Shown: positions 30,701 through 39,562, counted from the first letter of the stretch. The stretch is 64,000 nt of DNA from Sphingobacteriia bacterium RIFOXYC2_FULL_35_18 (GCA_001829005.1 MIAG01000001.1:186001-250000); one strand, 5' to 3'. Numbers and translations: made by a program. The notes: generated from the letters alone by a model not told the origin.

Positions 30701-30827
30701 GAGGGTCAACCGCAGGATATTCCCTTACTGCCAAAAAACTATATCCAACAATTCCAAACAATACGATGAGGATATTCATCACCGTTGCAAGAATGGGTCT
30801 CTTTAATGATAATTCAGAAATATTCAT
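27756..30827 (-). CDS. RND (AcrB/HAE1-type) efflux transporter permease
   Basis: This 1,023-residue inner-membrane pump expels drugs or other amphiphiles using the proton gradient. The first transmembrane helix is near 12-30 (PILATVMNILIVLFGIVGYSF). The large porter loop has AVDPPVVNVRTSYSGA and ITEPLEKAINGIPGI. The proton-relay aspartates lie in ATGLVVDDGIVVTENIFRK (near 401). The C-terminal half includes GLVTKNGILIVEFAN and ILMTSLATALGALPIAL. The adaptor gene is 18 bases upstream on the same strand. No TolC-like outer-membrane factor follows, so the pair must borrow one. Confidence 0.95.
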   Translation of the reverse strand: MNISELSLKRPILATVMNILIVLFGIVGYSFLAVREYPAVDPPVVNVRTSYSGANSEIIESQITEPLEKAINGIPGIRSISSSSSNGNSNITVEFNVSEDLEAAANDVRDKVSQAVRNLPQDVDAPPVVSKSDANSDFIIILAVQSQTKGLLELSEYAENVLQERFQTISEVSAVNLFGQKRPSMRLWIDPDKLNSFNVTFSDIRTALNTENVEIPSGKIYGDKTEITIKALGRLTTEKDFRDLIIRQTPAGIIRLSDVAYVEVGPENEEYSWRLNGVNAVGLSIIPQPGANYIKIADEFYKRLAEIQKIEKGDFIMTPLIDQTKNVRASIKEVEETLLISFTLVVLVIFFFFRNWLIAIRPLIDIPISLVATFFIMYISGFSINVLTLLGIVLATGLVVDDGIVVTENIFRKLESGLPIRKAALEGSKEIFFAVVSTSITLAVVFLPVIFLQGFVGSLFREFGIVVAAAVLISAFVSLTITPVLNVYLNKKDAGHGKFYDMTEPFFRGMENGYKRLLAGFLKVRWMAWVIVAICAGIIYFIGAGLQSELAPLEDRSSIRFQMSGPEGASYGYMVETGDKLLNYLTDSVPEKDFVFAAVPGFGGSGVNSGTLRIKLVDPDQRNRSQSDIAKAIGKKLPSINNARIFPVEEQTISVGLGSRGSLPVQFILQNLDFEKIKTVIPKFLEEARKDKTFQNVDVNLKFNKPELQLTIDRIKAKDLGLSIIDVADVVSSAFSGRRLAYFIMNGKQYEVISQVAYKDRQKPADIEKLYVRNNRGESIPLKAVVKLEESSNPPTLYHFNRFKAATISASLAEGMTIGDGVKAMRRIGDQLLDESFKTALNGPSRDFEESSSNTTFAFGFALILIYLVLAAQFESFKDPLTIMITVPLALAGALLSLWIFDQTINIFSQIGMIMLIGLVTKNGILIVEFANQKREFGLNKKDAVLEASAQRLRPILMTSLATALGALPIALSIGAAATSRMPLGIVIVGGIMFSLLLTLFVIPAVYTFISGKHDAKKVDITD

Positions 30828-30845
30828 GGGATATGGCTGCTTCTT

Positions 30846-31907
30846 CTATTTGATAATATCACTCAACTGCTTAACAGATCTTACTTTAATTGGTTGCTTG
30901 GGTCTTACAAATAAAACACCAGTAACCACTACACTATCGCCAGGCATAAGTCCTTTTGTTACTTCTACATAGCCTGTACCTCTTAAACCAGTTTCAATGT
31001 CTACAAAAACACCTTCACCGCCTTTTACAACAATTATTTTCTTTGCTCTTGCATCGGGAATAATTGCATTGGTAGGAACCAGAATGCTATTCTTGTTTTT
31101 GCCTGCTTCTAAAAATACTTTTACAAAAGTTCCTGGAGCAATGGCATTGCCATCTAAAACTGCACGTACGCGTAAATTTCTTGTTGTAGGATTAATTTGT
31201 GGATCCGTTGCCACAATGGTTGCTCTTCTTTTTAGATTTGATTCATTCGTTTGAATTTGAACAGATCCTCCTACCCGAATCATATTGGTATAAAATTCTG
31301 GAACATTAAAATCTATTTTTACTCGATCTACTTGCTGTAATGTAGTAAGGGTTATTGCCGGTGTTACATACGCACCAGGGCTTATTTGTCTCAACCCCAA
31401 AACCCCAGTAAATGGTGCTCTAATTATTGTTTTATCTAATTGAGCCTGAGTTACCAGTAAGTCTGCTTTTAAGCTAGTCACCTGATTTAAAGCCAAGTCG
31501 TACTCAGACTGATTAATTCCATTAATGGCCAATAACTTTCTTAACCGCTCTTCGGTTTTTTGAGCCATATCTAATAACACTTTTGTTTTAGATAAATTAG
31601 CTTGTAAATCAGCGTCATTAATCCTCGCCAGAATAGCGCCCTGTGTTACTCTGCCGCCATCTGGAGCATTGAGCATGGTTAATCTACCACTAACCTCAGG
31701 ATTGATATTGACTGTTTCCATTGGTATAATAGCTCCATTCACTTCCACATTATTGTCAATATTTCCTGCACCCGCAATTAATACGTCTACAATGGTAGCC
31801 GAAGGTGGTTTTGCTTTTGAATCGGTATTTTCTTTTTTCGCATCCTTGCATGAAAATAGAAGCAAGGGTAATGTTAGTAACAGACTTATTTTTTTCAAAG
31901 GAGTCAA
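30846..31907 (-). CDS. RND efflux periplasmic adaptor (membrane fusion lipoprotein)
   Basis: The 353-residue adaptor links the adjacent RND pump to an outer-membrane channel. The N-terminus is a lipoprotein signal (LLLTLPLLLFSC, lipobox Cys near 20). The barrel-sandwich segment VSGRLTMLNAPDGGRVTQGAILARI, a helical hairpin (about 105-150), TIIRAPFTGVLGLRQISPGAYV and a beta-barrel domain follow, as in MexH/AcrA-type proteins. No ATG fits; the start is TTG at 31907 or the TTG at 31898, which gives MKKISLLL. A TATCTTTA box (7 of 8 to TAnnTTTG) lies just upstream on the minus strand. Confidence 0.92.
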   Translation of the reverse strand: MTPLKKISLLLTLPLLLFSCKDAKKENTDSKAKPPSATIVDVLIAGAGNIDNNVEVNGAIIPMETVNINPEVSGRLTMLNAPDGGRVTQGAILARINDADLQANLSKTKVLLDMAQKTEERLRKLLAINGINQSEYDLALNQVTSLKADLLVTQAQLDKTIIRAPFTGVLGLRQISPGAYVTPAITLTTLQQVDRVKIDFNVPEFYTNMIRVGGSVQIQTNESNLKRRATIVATDPQINPTTRNLRVRAVLDGNAIAPGTFVKVFLEAGKNKNSILVPTNAIIPDARAKKIIVVKGGEGVFVDIETGLRGTGYVEVTKGLMPGDSVVVTGVLFVRPKQPIKVRSVKQLSDIIK

Positions 31908-32045
31908 TTTTTGGAAGCTGTAAAGATAGAATTAAATACGGTCTTCTAAACCAGCATTTGCTGAATGGCGAATAGCTAAAATAATTCGGTGAAATGCCCA
32001 TTAAGTGCTATCCTTTTTTTACATTCAAGTAATAAAGCCTGCCCT

Positions 32046-32885
32046 ATGTATACACTCTCGCAAAAATATCCTCATAAAAGAGCATTTATAACAGGCGCAG
32101 CGTCTGGATTAGGAAAAGCATTTGCCTTAGAACTGGCCGAAGAAGGCTGGACCATTGGGATGGCCGATAATAATCCAAAAGCTTTGGAAGAAGTGGAGGG
32201 ATTGGTAACTAAAGCAGGAGGAAAACCGCTCACTTACTTATTAGATGTTGCAGACAAAGACCAATATAAAGAAGTAGCAGAACGTTTTTTATTTGATGCC
32301 GAAGGGATTGATTTATTATTTAATAATGCAGGTGTTGGTGATGGGTCAGAATTTGAAATCTATTCTTTAGAAAATTACGAATGGATGGTAAGTATTAATC
32401 AGATGGGGGTATTGTATGGATGTTGGTATTTTATTCCAGCAATGAAAAAACAAGGTTATGGTCATATACTCAATACTGCAAGCGCAGCAGCCATCAGCTG
32501 TGCACCTACTATGGCTGGATACAATATGACAAAAGCTGCGGTTGTTGCTATTAGTGAAACATTGTACAGTGAACTCTATGATTTTGGTATTCATGTTTCT
32601 TGTATACAACCTACTTACTTTAAAACCAATATAGCGCAGTCTGTAAGAGGCGGTGCAGCTACAAAAAAAATCACTCAAACATTTTTAGAACGATCAGGCT
32701 TGGAAGCCAACGAAGTGGCTAAAGAAATATTAATAAGAGCAGGAAAACAAGAGCTTTATATTATACTACCAAAAGCAGCCAGAACCATGTGGAAGCTAAA
32801 AAGACTTGCCCCAACTTGGTTTAGATTGAAAGTAAAAGACCAGTTCATGAAAGCCATGAATAAAGCATTATCTAGAAAAAATTAA
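32046..32885 (+). CDS. SDR-family oxidoreductase (first gene of the acyl-CoA operon)
   Basis: The 279-residue NAD(P)-dependent short-chain dehydrogenase/reductase starts at ATG 32046 (MYTLSQKYPHKR), which places the cofactor loop TGAASGLGKA at residues 17-26. Catalytic residues are visible as NTASAAAI and YNMTK (about 159-163), and LFNNAGVG is the usual NNAG motif. It is followed 4 bases later by a second SDR. Together with the ACAD- and APH-like genes downstream it forms a four-gene rightward operon. The substrate is probably a hydroxy- or keto-acyl-CoA, by context only. An in-frame start at 31989 would add an unconvincing N-terminus. Confidence 0.88.
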   Translation: MYTLSQKYPHKRAFITGAASGLGKAFALELAEEGWTIGMADNNPKALEEVEGLVTKAGGKPLTYLLDVADKDQYKEVAERFLFDAEGIDLLFNNAGVGDGSEFEIYSLENYEWMVSINQMGVLYGCWYFIPAMKKQGYGHILNTASAAAISCAPTMAGYNMTKAAVVAISETLYSELYDFGIHVSCIQPTYFKTNIAQSVRGGAATKKITQTFLERSGLEANEVAKEILIRAGKQELYIILPKAARTMWKLKRLAPTWFRLKVKDQFMKAMNKALSRKN

Positions 32886-32889
32886 TTGT

Positions 32890-33657
32890 ATGAAATTGAA
32901 TGAAGCATTTAGTTTAAAAGGAAAAGTTGCCTTAATTACAGGCGCTAGCAAAGGAATTGGGGAAGCCATTGCCAGATATTTTGCTGCCAGTGGTGCGGCG
33001 GTTGTAATCAACTCACGCAAACAAGAAGAACTAGATAAGGTAGCTGCTTCCATAGAAGAGGCAGGTGGTATATGTACTGGAATAGCAGGCAATGCGGGAG
33101 ATATAGAATCATGTAAAGTACTAGTTAATAAAACAGTTGATTTATATGGAGGAATTGATATCCTTGTAAATAATGCTGCCACTAACCCTGTCTATGGTCC
33201 TGTAGTAACCTGCGAAGAATGGGCGTTTGATAAAATAATGAATGTAAATGTGAAAGCACCTTTTGAGCTTGGCAAATTAGTATACCCGATTATGAAAGAA
33301 AGAGGCGGAGGCTCGGTAATCAATATTAGTTCCATTGCAGGAATAACTCCTGACCCAGGGTTGGGTTTGTATTCTGTTTCAAAAGCTGCATTAAATATGC
33401 TTACTAAAGTAACTGCAAAGGAATGGGGAGTTGATGGAATAAGAGTGAATGCCATTTGTCCTGGTCTAATAAAAACCAAATTTTCTGAAGCACTTTGGCA
33501 AGATGAAAAATGGTTAAATCGATTTGTAAAAATGGCCCCCATTTCAAGAATGGGATCCGTAGATGAAATTGCTGCGCTGGCATTATTTTTAGCTGCCCCT
33601 GCATCTGGATATTGCACAGGTACTTTATTTACTGCGGATGGCGGTGTAACTATTTAA
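32890..33657 (+). CDS. SDR-family oxidoreductase, FabG-like
   Basis: This 255-residue classical SDR shows TGASKGIGEA (18-27), LVNNAATNP, the catalytic serine in NISSIAG, the YSVSK tetrad motif (Y161, K165) and the end GTLFTADGGVTI. It resembles 3-oxoacyl reductases and human DHRS4-type enzymes. The stop TAA overlaps the ATG of the acyl-CoA dehydrogenase gene (TAATG), so the two are coupled. In this operon it would plausibly oxidise a 3-hydroxyacyl-CoA or a related alcohol. In P. putida the levulinate operon likewise has an SDR (LvaD) beside its ACAD and APH-family genes. Confidence 0.9.
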   Translation: MKLNEAFSLKGKVALITGASKGIGEAIARYFAASGAAVVINSRKQEELDKVAASIEEAGGICTGIAGNAGDIESCKVLVNKTVDLYGGIDILVNNAATNPVYGPVVTCEEWAFDKIMNVNVKAPFELGKLVYPIMKERGGGSVINISSIAGITPDPGLGLYSVSKAALNMLTKVTAKEWGVDGIRVNAICPGLIKTKFSEALWQDEKWLNRFVKMAPISRMGSVDEIAALALFLAAPASGYCTGTLFTADGGVTI

Positions 33658-34880
33658 TGATTATTATGGAAGCCATTTTTATTACCAAGCGCTTAGAAAC
33701 TTTATTACCCGCCATTCGGGAATTTGTAGAAACTGAGTTAATTCCATTAGAGAGCGAACATACTACTAGGCCATTTAAAGAAACCGAAAAAATACTTTCG
33801 CAAAAACGAGTATTAGTAAAACAAAAAGGCTGGTGGAATTTACATTTACCTACTCATGAAGGTGGAATGGGATTAACCTTATGTGAGTTTGGACAAGTAA
33901 GTGAAATATTATCCTTATCCCCTTATTATGGGCAGTATACATTTAATGCGCAACCGCCTGATATTGGTAATACAGAAATGATTTCCCGCTTTGCTTCTGA
34001 TGAAATAAAATCTACCTATCTACAACCATTATTAGAAGGGAAAATTCGCAGCTGTTTTTCTATGACAGAACCAGAATTGGCAGGATCTAACCCCACAAGA
34101 CTTGCAACCACTGCGGTTAAAGAAGGGAACGAATATATTATTAACGGACACAAATGGTTTACTTCATCCGCCGATGGAGCTTCATTTGCAGTGGTAATGG
34201 CAATAACAAATCCGACTGCTCCACCACACGAAAGGGCGAGTATGTTTATCGTTCCTACCGATACTCCGGGCTTTGAATTTATAAGAAATATTCCCGTATT
34301 TGGTGAAGCGGGAGAAGGCTGGGCAAGCCATGCAGAAATTCGTTATAATAATTGTAGAATCCCTATTAATAATATCATTGGAACAGAGGGATCAGGATTT
34401 AAACTAGCGCAGGAACGCCTTGGACCAGGCAGAATACACCACTGTATGCGATGGGTAGGAATTGCAGAGAAAGCCTTTGACTTGATGTGCCAACGAGCTG
34501 CTACCAGAGAAATTAAAGAAGGAGAAATGTTGGGGCATCAACAATTTATACAAGGATTTATTGCAGAAAGTAGGGTTGAAATAGATGCAGCCAGATTATT
34601 GGTTTTAAGAACCGCACACAATATTGATTTATATGGTGCTGCTGCCACTCGTGATCAAATTGCAGGCATTAAATTTTTTGTAGCCAATATGGTATTAAAA
34701 GTATTAGATAGAGCCATTCAGGTTCATGGAGCAATGGGACTATCGGATGAAACCATGTTGGCCAATCTGTTTCAGCATGAACGAGGAGCAAGAATTTGGG
34801 ATGGTGCAGATGAAGTTCACAAGCAAAGTTTGGCTTTGAGTATTCTGAAGAAATATGGAATGAATAGAAAAAATAAATAG
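33657..34880 (+). CDS. ACAD10/11-like acyl-CoA dehydrogenase family protein
   Basis: The 407-residue flavoprotein-family enzyme has CFSMTEPELAGSNPTRLATTA, GHKWFTSSADGA, and the C-terminal core AIQVHGAMGLSDETMLANLF followed by RGARIWDGADEVHKQS. Classical acyl-CoA dehydrogenases have a catalytic Glu in a YEGT motif at this place. The DGxDEVH form is typical of the ACAD10/ACAD11 and LvaC group. These act on 4-phosphohydroxyacyl-CoA made by an APH-family kinase, and such a kinase gene is 7 bases downstream. The start is ATG 33657 (overlapping the SDR stop) or 33666. Confidence 0.88.
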   Translation: MIIMEAIFITKRLETLLPAIREFVETELIPLESEHTTRPFKETEKILSQKRVLVKQKGWWNLHLPTHEGGMGLTLCEFGQVSEILSLSPYYGQYTFNAQPPDIGNTEMISRFASDEIKSTYLQPLLEGKIRSCFSMTEPELAGSNPTRLATTAVKEGNEYIINGHKWFTSSADGASFAVVMAITNPTAPPHERASMFIVPTDTPGFEFIRNIPVFGEAGEGWASHAEIRYNNCRIPINNIIGTEGSGFKLAQERLGPGRIHHCMRWVGIAEKAFDLMCQRAATREIKEGEMLGHQQFIQGFIAESRVEIDAARLLVLRTAHNIDLYGAAATRDQIAGIKFFVANMVLKVLDRAIQVHGAMGLSDETMLANLFQHERGARIWDGADEVHKQSLALSILKKYGMNRKNK

Positions 34881-34887
34881 TGGTATT

Positions 34888-35922
34888 ATGGAAAAAACAG
34901 TAGCACTTTCAGAGAAAGAATCATTTGATTTAAATCAGTTAAATGATTTACTACTTTCACCTGTACCTGGTGTGACTCCAATAACTTTAATAACTCGATT
35001 TGCTGGAGGTTATTCTAATTTAACTTATCAATTAACTACATCAAATAAAAATTTTGTGATGCGAATGGCGCCGCCAGGTGCCAATATTCAATCTGCACAT
35101 GATATGGGGCGAGAGTATAAAGTATTGAGTTTATTAAAACCATTTTTCAATAAAATACCCCAACCTATTCTTTATTCTACCAATACGCAAATTACAGGAA
35201 CGCCATTTTATATAATGGAACAACTAGAGGGTATTATTTTAAGAGCGCATAATGCGCCTAAACTTGCCATCTCAATAACTCAATTTGAACATTGTTCAAA
35301 GCAATTAGTTGAAACATTAGCGCAGCTTCATGCTATTGATATTGAATCAACTCAATTGGTTCAACTAGGTAAACCAGAAGGATATGTAAATAGACAAGTA
35401 GAAGGTTGGATCAAAAGATATTACAACGCTGAAACGGATTTGATTGCATCAATGAATCAGGTTGCAGAATGGTTACAAAATAATCATCCTAAAGAACAAG
35501 CACCAAGCCTATTACACAATGATTTTAAATACGACAATATTATTTTCAATAACGATTTAACTGAAGTGATAGGTGTATTAGATTGGGAAATGGCTACTGT
35601 AGGGGATCCTTTAATGGATTTGGGGGCCATGCTGGCATATTGGTTTGAGCAAAATGAGGAACCTATTTTTAAACAATATAATTGTACTTGGTTGCCCGGA
35701 AATTTATCTAGATCAGATTTAATTGCTTATTATGCTTTGATAACAAAGAGAGATTTAAGCGATATCAACTATTACTATGTATTTGGATTATTTAAGAATG
35801 CTGTGATTGCACAACAAATTTATCATAGATACAAACAAGGATTTAGTAATGATGAAAGATTTGGTTCTTTATTACCTTTAATTCAATTATTGGGAGAAAA
35901 AGCATTGAAAGCTAGTCTTTAA
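34888..35922 (+). CDS. APH-family phosphotransferase (ACAD10/11 kinase-domain or LvaA-like)
   Basis: The 344-residue protein has an aminoglycoside-phosphotransferase-like kinase fold: RFAGGYSNLTYQL (nucleotide loop), FVMRMAPPG (lysine replaced by Arg/Met context), PFYIMEQLEG hinge, catalytic HNDFKYDNIIF (H-x-D-x4-N, near 210) and the metal-binding LDWEMATVGDPLMDLG. The GDPLxDLG ending is characteristic of the branch fused to ACAD domains in human ACAD10/11 and of LvaA, which phosphorylate 4-hydroxyacyl-CoA. It is the last gene of the SDR-SDR-ACAD-APH operon. An antibiotic-resistance role is unlikely given this context. Confidence 0.88.
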   Translation: MEKTVALSEKESFDLNQLNDLLLSPVPGVTPITLITRFAGGYSNLTYQLTTSNKNFVMRMAPPGANIQSAHDMGREYKVLSLLKPFFNKIPQPILYSTNTQITGTPFYIMEQLEGIILRAHNAPKLAISITQFEHCSKQLVETLAQLHAIDIESTQLVQLGKPEGYVNRQVEGWIKRYYNAETDLIASMNQVAEWLQNNHPKEQAPSLLHNDFKYDNIIFNNDLTEVIGVLDWEMATVGDPLMDLGAMLAYWFEQNEEPIFKQYNCTWLPGNLSRSDLIAYYALITKRDLSDINYYYVFGLFKNAVIAQQIYHRYKQGFSNDERFGSLLPLIQLLGEKALKASL

Positions 35923-35928
35923 ATAATA

Positions 35929-36711
35929 TTATTGATCTTCCCTTCTTCTATATAATCCTCCACGCCAATTGTACTTGGTAGATTTATACTCTTCATATTG
36001 TTGACCAATATAATAACCCAACTCTAGGTCGTTTAAGAGTTTTACCAATCCATAAGTAGGGCGATATCTTCGCATGAATGTATCTAATTCTGGAGATTGC
36101 AAACCAGTAATTTTTCTTACAAATAATTTAGAAAATCTACTGTTCACATATTTTTCCTCTTCCTCTTCTATTAATCTTTTTTGCAAAGTCAGTATACTTC
36201 TGTTTCGTTTTACTCGAAACATATTGATGATACCCTCTAAGTCAAATCCTACTGTAGCACCCGGATTATAATTAGGACTAGATACAACACCCAAGCTTGG
36301 TTTTTTAAAGTTGAAAACTTTAGCATAGTCTTGCCTATTCATTGCAGAGTCATAACGGTAATAGTTGTTTCGAACTTTTACTTCAGGCAAATCAAAAGAT
36401 CGAACATGAATCATTACATTGAACCGCTCTAGGTTACTAATGGTATCTACCGGGTATTTCATGGTAGATTTTCCTATTAAAGAAAACCAAATAGAATCGG
36501 TTTTTAATACGGTTAAAATATAATAACCAGTTGAATCGGTGATAGTACCCCTTCCCGAAGTACTTTGAACGGCTACAGCCTCCAACGGTCTTCTTGCGGA
36601 AATATCGTACACATTACCACTCACCGTTGTATACTGCGCTTGAGCATCAGTAGTAAAAACAGTTAAAAGCAGTAGTATTAAAAATCCAAGTATTCCTGAA
36701 AGATGCCTCAA
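35929..36711 (-). CDS. exported protein with carboxypeptidase-regulatory-like (CarboxypepD_reg) domain
   Basis: The 260-residue protein has a signal peptide (about 1-25, ending TDAQAQ). A CarboxypepD_reg-like beta-sandwich follows: GNVYDISARRPLEAVAVQSTSGRGTITDSTGYY. No TonB-dependent channel is attached. The C-terminal half, including VRNNYYRYDSAMNRQDYAKVF and an RKITGLQSPELDTFMRRYRP block, occurs in many small Bacteroidota surface proteins of unknown role. It converges with the APH gene (6 bases apart) and is 82 bases downstream of the esterase. Confidence 0.8.
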   Translation of the reverse strand: MRHLSGILGFLILLLLTVFTTDAQAQYTTVSGNVYDISARRPLEAVAVQSTSGRGTITDSTGYYILTVLKTDSIWFSLIGKSTMKYPVDTISNLERFNVMIHVRSFDLPEVKVRNNYYRYDSAMNRQDYAKVFNFKKPSLGVVSSPNYNPGATVGFDLEGIINMFRVKRNRSILTLQKRLIEEEEEKYVNSRFSKLFVRKITGLQSPELDTFMRRYRPTYGLVKLLNDLELGYYIGQQYEEYKSTKYNWRGGLYRRREDQ

Positions 36712-36793
36712 TTGCCGTTGATTAATATGTAATATTAATTCAGCTAGGGCAGAGTACCATATATCGAAAGGGAATTAACGAGTTTTTTACAGT

Positions 36794-37525
36794 TTAGAAT
36801 TTCTTATCCAAGATATAGGGAAGCATTGAGCGCCAAGTTGGCCAATCATGGTGAATATCTGGGCCCCAAACGTCTAAATCATACCAAATTCCTTTCGTGT
36901 ATAGTATACCGGCAAATTTTTTAGCCGCATCTGGGTCTTCAAAATTGCCACTTCCTGTATAGATATGAATATGATGACTGGCTTTTATTTTGTCTAAATA
37001 CCAATTATCGTTTAAGCTAGGTATATAGTGCACTGGGCTATTATAAAATACTTGATCATCCCAAAACCCTTTTGTGTATTCAGTTAAATCATACACTCCA
37101 CTCATACTAATGGCGCCATTAATAATATCGGGTCTTTTCATGAATAAGTTCATTGCATGAAGCGCTCCAAAAGAAGCACCGCAAGTATAAATCATTGTTT
37201 CATCACTCGTGCAATTACGAATGAAAGGGACCACTTCATTAAATACATACTCATTAAACTGGTTATGTCTAATGGCTTTATGCTCGGGAAGCATCTGATT
37301 ATTCATCCAGCTTTCCTTGTTCATACTATCGATACTAAAAACCCTGCATTTACCCGAATTAATAAATGGGGCTATGGCATCTATCAACTGAAAACGCTCA
37401 TATTCCAAATAGTCTGCTGCTGCAGTAGGAATCAATAAAATAGCAAATCCAAAATGTCCATATGATGCAATTGGCATCTCTTTGTTTAAGGCCGGACTAT
37501 ACCATGAAGTTATTTCTCTATCCAT
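36794..37525 (-). CDS. putative esterase (alpha/beta hydrolase, esterase D-like)
   Basis: The 243-residue protein starts at ATG 37525 (MDREITSWYSPALNKEMP), one base after the upstream ParA stop (TAATATG). The nucleophile elbow is TCGASFGALHA (GxSxG). It is preceded by FNEYVFNEVVPFIRN, typical of the PF00756 esterase family. A late IHHDWPTWRSMLPY supplies the probable catalytic His. There is no signal peptide, so it should be cytoplasmic. Its tight coupling to the ParA-like ATPase is unusual, and the substrate is unknown. Confidence 0.85.
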   Translation of the reverse strand: MDREITSWYSPALNKEMPIASYGHFGFAILLIPTAAADYLEYERFQLIDAIAPFINSGKCRVFSIDSMNKESWMNNQMLPEHKAIRHNQFNEYVFNEVVPFIRNCTSDETMIYTCGASFGALHAMNLFMKRPDIINGAISMSGVYDLTEYTKGFWDDQVFYNSPVHYIPSLNDNWYLDKIKASHHIHIYTGSGNFEDPDAAKKFAGILYTKGIWYDLDVWGPDIHHDWPTWRSMLPYILDKKF

Positions 37526-37526
37526 A

Positions 37527-38270
37527 TTAATTGATGCAACGCTGTTTAATTTCTTTCCAAAGATCTTTATAACACTGGGCAGCAAAACTACTTGCAGCAA
37601 ATGTTTCTAAAGGTGATTCGTGAACACCCATTTTTTCTACATCACTTAAATAGGGTATATAACTTTTAAAGAAGAGTTTGTCTTTATAAAATTCATTAAT
37701 GACTTCATGATGGAGATTTTTTCGATGGTCTACCATACTAAAGAAGCATTTTAATTTTGATGAGTCTAACTCATTTTCTTTAAAATAATTCAATACAGAT
37801 TCAAAAGAACGAATAGACAATGTAGTAGGTATATTAGGCATAAGTATCCAATCAACTCCAGCAAAAACAGCATCATGCAAAACAGAAATTCCAGGAGGAC
37901 AATCTAAAAAAACGATATCATATTCGTTTTTAATGGTCGAAAGTATCGAAGAAATTTTTTTCTTGCTTTGCTTCATTTCGTTCAATAAAATATCTGCATG
38001 CCTTGCAGAAAGATCTGCGGGAATGATGTCTAGGTTTTCGTAGGCGGATGGTTGAATGGCAGTTGCCAAATCCATTTCCCCAGTTAATATTTTTTTTGCT
38101 TCATTTTTCACACTAGCAATAGCCCCTAAATAAAAAGAAGAAGACCCCTGTGGATCTAAATCCCATATCAGAGTTTTGTACCCTTGTTTTGCACTTAAGT
38201 ACGCAAGGTTTATTGTAGCTGCAGTTTTTCCTACCCCTCCTTTTAAATTGTATAAAGCAATGGTTACCAT
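37527..38270 (-). CDS. ParA-family (MinD-like) P-loop ATPase without a ParB partner
   Basis: The 247-residue ATPase has the deviant Walker A motif LKGGVGKTAATIN (signature Lys10, P-loop to T16), an LIWDLDPQGSSSFYLG box, and Walker B DIVFLDCPPG. There is no N-terminal DNA-binding domain. No parB, parS-like repeat or replication gene is nearby, so it is unlikely to be the chromosomal or a plasmid segregation system. It sits between chrA (35 bases upstream) and the esterase (1 base downstream). I chose ATG 38270; TTG 38276 is two codons earlier. Confidence 0.88.
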   Translation of the reverse strand: MVTIALYNLKGGVGKTAATINLAYLSAKQGYKTLIWDLDPQGSSSFYLGAIASVKNEAKKILTGEMDLATAIQPSAYENLDIIPADLSARHADILLNEMKQSKKKISSILSTIKNEYDIVFLDCPPGISVLHDAVFAGVDWILMPNIPTTLSIRSFESVLNYFKENELDSSKLKCFFSMVDHRKNLHHEVINEFYKDKLFFKSYIPYLSDVEKMGVHESPLETFAASSFAAQCYKDLWKEIKQRCIN

Positions 38271-38305
38271 GAGCAAGGTTTATGATGTAAAGGAAGATAC
38301 TAAAA

Positions 38306-39562
38306 TTAGGCAATTGCACCTAAAATTAAACAGCTAATTACAATAAAAGGAGCGGGCAATTTATTTAATCGAAGTACTAAAAATGTAGCAATTACTATTG
38401 CCAGGTCCCAAAGAATGGACCAGTTTTGAATCCATAAATCTGGCAAAATATGGTCGTTCAATAAATAGACTACTGCACCTGCCATAATACCTACCACCGA
38501 AGCCCTAATTCCTTCTAAAGACCTGAATATCACTGCATATTTCTTTAGATTATGCCATACAGGAAAAAAGAACAAAACCAATAAAGCACTGGGTAAAAAG
38601 ATCGCAATAACACCAATGGCACACCCAATCAGCTGTTTACTTAATCCTTGATCTTTCAATACCATACCTCCAGTAAATGCACCAATTGAAAATACAGGCC
38701 CTGGAATAGCTCTTACTATTCCAGATCCGGTTAAAAAGTCTTCACGATTAATTTTAAGTACATCTCTTTTATTTTCTAAGATGCGCTTAGATTGAGGTCT
38801 TGTTACATATTGTTCATACATCAACGGCATCAATACATCGGCCCCACCAAAAACCAAACTACCAAAACGATAATTGTTCTCAAAGAGGTTATATACTTTT
38901 CTGTTTTCCCAGTTTTGCTTTGTAGCTGTTTCAGATAAATAGCCCGTAACACCAAAGAGAACTAAAAAAATCAACAAATTTCCCCATTTGACCTGCTTGG
39001 GAGGAACTCCCTTTTGCGGAATTCGCTTATCACTAAAGTTGGTAGCAATGCCCGCACAAACTATCAAAATGGGAAAGACCCATGGTGTTTTAAAAGCAAA
39101 AAAAGTAGCAATGGTAGCAATGAATAGAATTATCCAAGTAATGGTATTATGAATAGCAACTTTAAATGTTCGTAAAGTAGAATAAGCAATAAAACCAATG
39201 GCCATGGGTTGTATAAATCTAAAAATGGCTGCTGGATGAGCTATTTTATCATAATAATCTAATAAAAATGATAGGCCAGACATTAAAATAGACGCGGGAA
39301 TAATCCAAATCAATAGCGTAAAAATGGCCAATGGAATACCGCCTCGTTTATAACCAATTAATGTTAAAACCTGGGTTGAAGAAGCTCCTGGAAGCATCTG
39401 GCAAAAGCCATTATAATCTAGTAACTCTTCTTCAGAAACATCTTTACGTTGCTGTACAAATGTTTTGATCATCATACCCAAATGACCTTGAGGACCGCCA
39501 AAAGCAGTAATACTGTGTATGAACACAGCTTTCATAAAGGGGATATGTCTTAACAAATTCAA
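38306..39562 (-). CDS. chrA: chromate transporter family protein (ChrA, two CHR domains)
   Basis: The 418-residue membrane protein contains two homologous CHR halves. The first has [15 protein letters not shown] and [24 protein letters not shown]. The second has [18 protein letters not shown] and [24 protein letters not shown]. Characterised long ChrA proteins expel chromate by an anion antiport mechanism, but many homologues have unknown substrates. The start is TTG at 39562 (MNLLRHIPF), because the next ATG (39535) would remove the first conserved helix. It follows the 2OG oxygenase by 6 bases in a four-gene leftward operon. No sulfate or chromate sensor is nearby. Confidence 0.92.
   Translation of the reverse strand: MNLLRHIPFMKAVFIHSITAFGGPQGHLGMMIKTFVQQRKDVSEEELLDYNGFCQMLPGASSTQVLTLIGYKRGGIPLAIFTLLIWIIPASILMSGLSFLLDYYDKIAHPAAIFRFIQPMAIGFIAYSTLRTFKVAIHNTITWIILFIATIATFFAFKTPWVFPILIVCAGIATNFSDKRIPQKGVPPKQVKWGNLLIFLVLFGVTGYLSETATKQNWENRKVYNLFENNYRFGSLVFGGADVLMPLMYEQYVTRPQSKRILENKRDVLKINREDFLTGSGIVRAIPGPVFSIGAFTGGMVLKDQGLSKQLIGCAIGVIAIFLPSALLVLFFFPVWHNLKKYAVIFRSLEGIRASVVGIMAGAVVYLLNDHILPDLWIQNWSILWDLAIVIATFLVLRLNKLPAPFIVISCLILGAIA

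Noticed and set aside
31966..31977. Short palindrome CAGCATTTGCTG-like sequence between the adaptor gene and the SDR gene
   Set aside because: The arms are only 5 bp, and no regulator is adjacent. It is too weak to call an operator.
34888..35922. Aminoglycoside resistance gene
   Set aside because: The kinase fold is APH-like, but the operon context and the GDPLMDLG motif fit the acyl-CoA-linked branch.
37527..38270. ParA-like gene as a sign of an integrated plasmid or chromosome partition locus
   Set aside because: There is no parB, no parS-like repeat, no replication initiator and no mobility gene. Flanking genes look chromosomal.
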